Assembly: GCA_026983895.1 (NCBI GenBank)
Contig: JALSTF010000103.1
Coordinates: 1 to 15,220 of the forward strand
DNA length: 15,220 bases
DNA from: Sulfurovum sp.
GTDB taxonomy: Bacteria; Campylobacterota; Campylobacteria; Campylobacterales; Sulfurovaceae
Reading direction: 5' to 3'
In this document: positions 7,858-11,696 of the stretch, one piece after another
Position numbering within the stretch: position 1 is the stretch's first letter
Layout: each line of letters starts with the position of its first letter
Position numbers and translations under genes: made by a program
The notes under the pieces: model-generated
What the model saw: the letters and a program-made list of their open reading frames with translations, nothing else
Told to the model about the DNA's origin: nothing
The model's database searches: none

Positions 7858-9485
7858 CAGCTATCCTTTCCCTTCTTGTGTGCGGCGATCACAGCCTCTT
7901 TATGCTTGGCATAGGCTTTGTTGATCACAAACTGCTGGCCGATCGTAAAGGTGTTGTTCACGACCCAGTAAAGTACCAGACCTGAAGGGAAAGGCATGAT
8001 AATGAACATCAAAGCCATACCGACAGGGAACCACTGGAAGATCTTCGCCTGGAGAGGATCGGTGAAGTTGTTCGGTGTGATCCTCTGCTGGAACCACATA
8101 CTCAGACCCATCAGGACAGGAAGTACATAGTAAGGGTCTGCTACGGCAAGGTTGTCGATCCAACCGTGGATCCATACTGCACCCTGAAGTTCGTCAGCAT
8201 TCAAAAGTACGCGGTAGAGTGCAAAGAATACAGGGATCTGGAGGATCATTGGCAGACATCCGCCCATCGGGTTGGCACCGTTCTTCTTGTACATTTCCAT
8301 CATTTGTGCATTCAGTTTCGCCGGATCGTCCTTGTACTTCGCTTTGAGTTCTTTCATCTTCGGTGCAAGATCCTTGAGTTTCTGCATGGACATCATACCC
8401 TTGTAGGAAAGCGGGAAAAGCACCAGTTTGACCAGCAGGGTAAAGAGGATGATCGCCCATCCCCAGTTCCCTATGATGCCGTGGATCCACAAAAGGACCT
8501 TGAAGAACGGCCGTGAGAGGAAAGTGAACCATCCGAATTCGATCGTATTGGTCAGCTCAGGATTAATATTTTTGAGAATAGTATACTCTTTGGGACCGAT
8601 ATAACCACCCAGATGCAGATCCGGAGAGCCTTCGACAAAGATCAAAGGATCATCCTTCCCTACTTTCAATATGGAAACATTCATTCCTTTTTTGAAATCA
8701 TAGAACATGGTTGCGACATAACGGTCGAAAGCAGAAGCGATCTTCGCATGCTTGAATGTTTCAGTCCCTTTGGCATCGCCGTCAGGAATGGTCGTGATGA
8801 TCCCTTCGGCATCTTCAATCAGGGCTCCTCTGACCAGCATATATCTTGAACTGTCCGCCATAGGCCTGTGACCAGGGGTAATGAAATAGGGTGCCGGCGT
8901 CGATGTCGTTACATCAATATCATACGACCCGTCAGGCTTGATGGTGATCTTTTTGGTTACCGTTACAGAAGAGAGTTTCTGCGTCAAGGTCAGTGTCTGT
9001 GCAGCAGTGCTGACATCCACTTCCGGAGAGCCGGAAAGTGTATAAGGCGTCTTGAAGGCTTCATCATTGAGTTTCATATCGGAAAACCTGATCTCAAGCG
9101 GTTTTACCTCTTTTGGCGCAAGGATCTTACGATCATGCCCCTCTTCATTCTTGTATTTGTCTTCAAGCAGTTCATACTGGGAGATACGCCCGAATTCATC
9201 TATGGTCATTTTAAATGTCTTGGAAGTGACCGTCGCAAGCATTTTTCCCGCTGCTGTGGCCGGTGCCGTATTTTGGGCCTGAGCCATATCGGCCGGTGCT
9301 TCACTGGCCTTCGATTGTGTTACAGGGGAGTTCGGTGTTGCCTTGTTGACCGCTTTTTGTTCCGTTTTCTGCTCCGTCTTTGCAGCAGTATGTTTGGGTG
9401 TAAAAAGATAACTGTATCCTACAAATACGAGAAAAGAGAGTGCAAGTGCAAGAATAAGCCGCTTGTTGAGATCTTGTTGTTCCAA
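7857..9485 (-). CDS. yidC: Membrane protein insertase YidC
   Basis: YidC inserts and folds inner-membrane proteins, alone or with SecYEG. The 542-aa product has the Gram-negative layout: an N-terminal membrane helix (LILALALSFLVFVGYSYLF), a linker rich in Lys, Ala and Thr, a large periplasmic domain (about 90-320), then the conserved insertase core starting with LLWIHGIIGNWGWAIILFTLLV in two parts and containing LSYKGMMSMQKL, PMGGCLPMILQIPVFFALYR and FIIMPFPSGLVLYWVVNN. It ends in a basic tail. The start codon is TTG at 9485, supported by AAAGGT about 7 nt upstream and by the typical short polar stretch before the first helix. It lies 57 bp after rnpA with no yidD between them. Confidence 0.97.
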   Translation of the reverse strand: MEQQDLNKRLILALALSFLVFVGYSYLFTPKHTAAKTEQKTEQKAVNKATPNSPVTQSKASEAPADMAQAQNTAPATAAGKMLATVTSKTFKMTIDEFGRISQYELLEDKYKNEEGHDRKILAPKEVKPLEIRFSDMKLNDEAFKTPYTLSGSPEVDVSTAAQTLTLTQKLSSVTVTKKITIKPDGSYDIDVTTSTPAPYFITPGHRPMADSSRYMLVRGALIEDAEGIITTIPDGDAKGTETFKHAKIASAFDRYVATMFYDFKKGMNVSILKVGKDDPLIFVEGSPDLHLGGYIGPKEYTILKNINPELTNTIEFGWFTFLSRPFFKVLLWIHGIIGNWGWAIILFTLLVKLVLFPLSYKGMMSMQKLKDLAPKMKELKAKYKDDPAKLNAQMMEMYKKNGANPMGGCLPMILQIPVFFALYRVLLNADELQGAVWIHGWIDNLAVADPYYVLPVLMGLSMWFQQRITPNNFTDPLQAKIFQWFPVGMALMFIIMPFPSGLVLYWVVNNTFTIGQQFVINKAYAKHKEAVIAAHKKGKDS

Positions 9486-9514
9486 AATTGTACCTTTGTG
9501 ATATATAGAATGAC

Positions 9515-9520
9515 AGTATA
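9515..9520 (-). promoter_or_regulatory. Possible internal -10 box before yidC
   Basis: In the 57-bp gap between rnpA and yidC the minus strand carries TATACT, about 30 bp before the yidC TTG, in AT-rich surroundings. It may give yidC its own transcript in addition to read-through from rpmH. This is a weak call based on sequence alone. Confidence 0.25.
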
Positions 9521-9542
9521 GTCTTTCGTCTGTTAAAATGTG

Positions 9543-9887
9543 CTAAGGATGATGTAAGGCAGTACACTTTTTGAGGGCGTGAAGATAGGCTTTTCGAATC
9601 TCTAAAAAGCTTTTGCTTAAAAGGGCAGGTTTTGCAACCAGTACATATGATCCGCTTTTGAGCAGATCGATATTTTCTATGAAATGTGCTCTCAGCAAAC
9701 GCTTTGCTCTATTTCGGTGAACTGCATTTCCTATTTTTTTACTGGCAACAAAACCGACCTTGTACGCTTCTGTACTTTTGTAGAAGAGAACAAAGTAAGG
9801 CGTATGCCATGTTTTTGCAGGACGGTTATACACCCTGCTAAACTCTTTACTCGTCTTTATCCGGGTAAAATGCTTGATCTTGCTAAT
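9543..9887 (-). CDS. rnpA: Ribonuclease P protein component, non-canonical start
   Basis: RnpA is the protein cofactor of RNase P, which removes 5' leaders from pre-tRNAs. The family signature is clear: ASKKIGNAVHRNRAKRLLRAHF contains the RNR box that contacts the RNA (quoted as ASKKIGNAV and HRNRAKRLLRAHF). The first conventional start in frame is a GTG at 9833, giving 96 aa. However, the frame is open upstream to a stop at 9900-9902 and encodes FTRIKTSKEFSRVYNR, which matches the conserved first helix of RnpA. There is no ATG, GTG or TTG in that extension. The likeliest starts are ATT at 9887 (114 aa, normal length), ATC at 9878 or ATA at 9860. The start given here is therefore uncertain. 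The gene follows rpmH by about 20 bp, as usual. Confidence 0.9.
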   Translation of the reverse strand: MSKIKHFTRIKTSKEFSRVYNRPAKTWHTPYFVLFYKSTEAYKVGFVASKKIGNAVHRNRAKRLLRAHFIENIDLLKSGSYVLVAKPALLSKSFLEIRKAYLHALKKCTALHHP

Positions 9888-9908
9888 GGTCTTATACCGT
9901 CAGCCAAA

Positions 9909-10043
9909 TTATACAGAGAGTCTTTTTCTACCTTTTGCTCTTCTTGCAGAGATCACTTTTCTGCCGTTCTTTGTTTTCATTCTTGTTCTGAAACCGTGGG
10001 TTCTTTTTCTTGGTGTGTTATGGGGTTGGTATGTTCTTTTCAT
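9909..10043 (-). CDS. rpmH: 50S ribosomal protein L34
   Basis: The 44-aa, highly basic product reads MKRTYQPHNTPRKRTHGFR, then TRMKTKNGRKVISARRAKGR, ending KRLSV. This is unmistakable L34, a protein of the large ribosomal subunit. The ATG at 10043 has AAGGA 8 nt upstream. It is the first gene of the rpmH-rnpA-yidC-jag-mnmE cluster. Confidence 0.98.
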   Translation of the reverse strand: MKRTYQPHNTPRKRTHGFRTRMKTKNGRKVISARRAKGRKRLSV

Positions 10044-10067
10044 TTCGATGTTCCTTCATTTCTGTTT

Positions 10068-10092
10068 TGGCACGTGAATATTCCGTGTGCCA
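10068..10092. other. Imperfect 25-bp palindrome in the rpmH leader
   Basis: The arms TGGCAC (10068-10073) and GTGCCA (10087-10092) flank a centre containing the palindrome GAATATTC. It lies between the proposed rpmH -10 box and the ATG, so it would be in the 5' untranslated RNA or could be a protein-binding site. No function can be assigned. It does not match the consensus DnaA box. Confidence 0.3.
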
Positions 10093-10105
10093 TTATTTGG
10101 ACGCG

Positions 10106-10111
10106 ATTTTA
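10106..10111 (-). promoter_or_regulatory. Candidate -10 box for the rpmH operon
   Basis: TAAAAT on the minus strand lies 62 bp before the rpmH ATG within an AT-rich gap after the upstream gene, predicting a leader of about 55 nt that includes the palindrome at 10068-10092. No clear -35 is seen. Confidence 0.35.
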
Positions 10112-10134
10112 GCCTAATTTTACTTAATTACTTG

Positions 10135-10614
10135 TTAATTCAGTGCTTTAAAGACAACTTCCCCTGCCTGTTCCTTTTCTTTTGTCTCGATGAACAGTTC
10201 CATCAGCCTGTAAATAATATAACGTATCTTATAGGATGTACTGCGCACTTCCAGTTCTGTACAGTACACTTCACTGCCGCCCTCTTCCATACTTTTTTTC
10301 ATCAGACGTTCGGCAAAATGATATCCGCCGTCTATCTTGGTATCCTGGCATACAAGTGCATACAGGTTGTTATCCGGGTCGATCTCGAAAAGGATATCTG
10401 TTTCACGCTTCTGCTGCCTGATCAACCCTTCCATATCATCAATCCCCTTCGCACTGATAAGCATAGCGACAAAACCTCTTTCTTCCCTTCTCTCCATCAA
10501 AAAGTACATGATGTCGATCGTACTGCTCAACTTGTCGAGCATTTTTGCTACCAGTGTAATATTGTGTTCGCTGAATCTTATGTGGCCGGTCTTCTCATTG
10601 GTTCTTGCTTTCAT
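10135..10614 (-). CDS. Unrecognised 159-aa protein, faintly GGDEF-like
   Basis: I do not recognise this family. The 159-aa protein is soluble, with no signal peptide or membrane helix. The middle alternates predicted strands and helices: RGFVAMLISAKGIDDMEGL, then DILFEIDPDNNLYALVCQDT, then KIDGGYHFAERLMKK. The strand-then-CQDT-x-x-DGG-x-x-FAERL pattern faintly recalls the second half of a nucleotidyl cyclase (GGDEF) fold, where the signature would sit earlier and be absent. If so it is catalytically dead and might be a sensory or adaptor domain. The gene lies 91 bp upstream of rpmH on the same strand and diverges from nspC. The ATG at 10614 follows an AAGGTG/AAGGG stretch. Codon use and base composition look like those of the core genes. 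Confidence 0.7.
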   Translation of the reverse strand: MKARTNEKTGHIRFSEHNITLVAKMLDKLSSTIDIMYFLMERREERGFVAMLISAKGIDDMEGLIRQQKRETDILFEIDPDNNLYALVCQDTKIDGGYHFAERLMKKSMEEGGSEVYCTELEVRSTSYKIRYIIYRLMELFIETKEKEQAGEVVFKALN

Positions 10615-10650
10615 GCCCTTACACCTTTTAAAACAATTTACTTTCCAAAT

Positions 10651-10656
10651 ATTTTA
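10651..10656 (-). promoter_or_regulatory. Candidate -10 box for the 159-aa gene
   Basis: TAAAAT on the minus strand, within the 65-bp AT-rich divergent region, lies about 37 bp before the ATG at 10614. The promoter would overlap the nspC promoter region on the other strand. Confidence 0.3.
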
Positions 10657-10664
10657 ACTAAAAT

Positions 10665-10673
10665 TGTTATAAT
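10665..10673 (+). promoter_or_regulatory. Extended -10 promoter of nspC (TGTTATAAT)
   Basis: TGTTATAAT is a perfect TATAAT box with an upstream TGn extension, in an AT-rich context typical of Campylobacterota sigma-70 promoters. TATAAT ends at 10673 and the nspC ATG begins at 10680, so the predicted transcription start falls on or next to the start codon. There is no ribosome-binding site before the ATG, so the transcript may be leaderless. Confidence 0.55.
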
Positions 10674-10679
10674 TTCCTA

Positions 10680-11105
10680 ATGAATCCTGAAAAAATAGAA
10701 AATCTGCCTTCCCCCTGCTGGCTACTTCAAGAGAAAGAACTCATCGGCAATCTTGAGATCCTCCGGAGGATCAAGCAGGAAAGCGGCGCGAAAGTACTGC
10801 TTGCACTCAAAGGCTATGCCCTGTGGAAAAGCTTTCCCCTTGTCAGAGAGTACCTGGACGGATGCTGTGCCAGCGGGCTGCATGAAGCCAGGCTGGCAGC
10901 GGAAGCATTCGGCAGAGAAGTACATACCTATGCTCCGGCATTCAAAGAGGAAGAGATCGGACAGATCGCAGACATTTCGCATCATCTTGTCTTTAACTCT
11001 CCTGCCCAGTTCAAACGTTTTGCCCCAAGGATAAAGGGGACAGGCTACATTTACACATCTTTTCCAGGTCGTCCTCTCTCATTTAGTATAGATAGTATAC
11101 CATAA
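10680..11105 (+). pseudogene. nspC: Carboxynorspermidine decarboxylase, truncated after 117 codons
   Basis: NspC is a PLP-dependent, alanine-racemase-fold decarboxylase that makes spermidine or norspermidine from the carboxy-polyamine, the main route in Campylobacterota. The N-terminal part matches well: CWLLQEKELIGNLEILRRI, SGAKVLLALKGYALW with the PLP lysine at residue 44, YLDGCCASGLHEARLA, and VHTYAPAFKEEEIGQI followed by HHLVFNSPAQFKRF. At codon 118 (position 11031) the native sequence ends exactly at the 18-bp inverted repeat of a small element; 24 foreign codons then run to a stop at 11105. Intact NspC is roughly 380 aa, so most of the barrel and the C-terminal domain are gone. No nspC sequence resumes after the element in any forward frame, so this is a deletion or rearrangement, not just an insertion. 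A product of 141 aa should be inactive. Confidence 0.85.
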
Positions 11106-11149
11106 TTTGGTGCAGTTTTAATTTGTTAAAAGTAGCCTGTCCCCTTTAT
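11031..11149. mobile_element. 119-bp MITE-like element with perfect 18-bp inverted repeats (RAYT-type ends)
   Basis: The left end ATAAAGGGGACAGGCTAC (11031-11048) and right end GTAGCCTGTCCCCTTTAT (11132-11149) are perfect inverted repeats of 18 bp. The bases just outside do not pair, so the ends are sharply defined. No flanking target duplication is seen. The AAAGGGGACAGGCTAC end sequence is one I associate with REP-associated tyrosine transposase (RAYT, IS200-like) elements; read outward, both ends begin with the GTAG tetranucleotide typical of these systems. The 83-bp interior has no transposase gene, though a GGTCGTCCTCTC stretch might be a relic of a RAYT start (weak). It is best described as a non-autonomous or deleted derivative. 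Confidence 0.65.
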
Positions 11150-11170
11150 TCCTATGTTTGTACCGTTGAT

Positions 11171-11193
11171 GGTGGCTGAGTCTGTCGAAGTCG
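11171..11193. repeat. REP-like motif of the CTTCGACAG..CTCAGCCACC class
   Basis: The stretch GGTGGCTGAGTCTGTCGAAG (11171-11190) on the plus strand, read on the minus strand, is CTTCGACAGACTCAGCCACC. It resembles a dispersed intergenic motif (CTTCGAC, a short variable part, CTCAGCCACC) that I recall from many bacterial genomes. It lies 22 bp beyond the nspC-truncating element. Only one copy is complete here; part of the hairpin at 4588-4638 has the related GGCTTCGACTCCG. The call rests on recalled similarity. Confidence 0.4.
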
Positions 11194-11262
11194 TGATGTT
11201 AGAGAGTAAGAGTTTTGGGTTCTCTGACATGGATTATTTTAACGTGTTTTGGCTTGTGTGTG

Positions 11263-11287
11263 GGCTACCACGTGCAACGTGGGAGCC
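11263..11287. repeat. REP-like palindrome downstream of the candidate immunity gene
   Basis: The arms GGCTACCACGT (11263-11273) and ACGTGGGAGCC (11277-11287) form an 11-bp stem with a single mismatch around a GCA loop. It lies 23 bp after the stop of the small gene at 11310 on the minus strand. No T tract follows, so it is more likely a REP-like element than an intrinsic terminator, although it could stabilise or end the rhs transcript. The remainder of 11150-11309 shows no supported gene. Confidence 0.55.
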
Positions 11288-11309
11288 AGAGAAGAATAAT
11301 GATAGACCC

Positions 11310-11696
11310 TTATATTCTTTTACAAAATGAATCTAAATCTTTTATGGAAGATGGGTATAATTTTTTATATTCACTTTTGAATTGCATCTCAACGAGATTG
11401 TATTTTTGACATAGCCTGTTTATGTTTTGCATGTCTAGCATATCAACAATACCATCTTTTTCTATTGCGGATAGATGAAACATAAAATTAAGATCTAAAT
11501 TCTTTTTTAGTGTCGTTATATTATTGTCTTTTAAAGCCTTGTAAAGCTCAAAATCTCGTTCTAGATTAAGGCTATTGTTTTGCTTTCCCCATTTATTGAG
11601 ATCTGCTTCAAAACCTTTAGCTCCCATATAGTAATAGCTTGCAAGGAATGCCAATGCCGCTATAATAAACAAATAAATCATTTCTCTTTTTCGCAT
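11310..11696 (-). CDS. Small single-pass membrane protein, candidate immunity protein for the RHS toxin
   Basis: I do not recognise this 128-aa family. It begins MRKREMIYLFIIAALAFLASYYY, in two parts a basic start and one hydrophobic helix (about residues 7-24), which could be an inner-membrane anchor or an uncleaved signal. The remainder is charged and probably helical, with Leu/Lys/Asn-rich segments such as LNLERDFELYKALKDNN and ends DLDSFCKRI. The ATG at 11696 lies 19 bp inside the 3' end of the rhs gene, so the two are translationally coupled, which is the standard position for an immunity gene directly after a polymorphic toxin. Base composition is very AT-rich (about 30% GC in the 60-base line counted), like the rhs tip and unlike the rhs core. 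The immunity role is inferred from position. Confidence 0.7.
   Translation of the reverse strand: MRKREMIYLFIIAALAFLASYYYMGAKGFEADLNKWGKQNNSLNLERDFELYKALKDNNITTLKKNLDLNFMFHLSAIEKDGIVDMLDMQNINRLCQKYNLVEMQFKSEYKKLYPSSIKDLDSFCKRI

Noticed and set aside
9301..9567. Minus-strand 88-codon frame spanning the rnpA-yidC gap, considered as yidD
   Set aside because: It has none of the YidD features (the cysteine/proline-rich CxxxPSCSxY-type motif) and runs mostly inside yidC in another frame.
10044..10134. Possible replication origin upstream of rpmH
   Set aside because: The region is AT-rich and rpmH borders oriC in some bacteria, but no cluster of DnaA boxes and no dnaA gene were seen. The nearest motif differs from the box consensus at two positions.
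10087..10680. Plus-strand open frame of 197 codons opposite the 159-aa gene
   Set aside because: It is antisense to a more protein-like frame, rich in Phe/Cys/His, and would end where nspC begins without any gene-like features.
11013..11082. Short minus-strand frame starting MREDDLEKMCKC inside the inverted-repeat element, preceded by a TATACTATCTATACTA stretch
   Set aside because: It is only 23 codons long, continues into antisense nspC and matches nothing I recognise. It might be a fragment of a lost gene, but there is no support.
11154..11330. Plus-strand open frame of 58 codons between the nspC remnant and the immunity gene
   Set aside because: It runs through the REP-like motifs and the palindrome, has no ribosome-binding site, and does not continue NspC.
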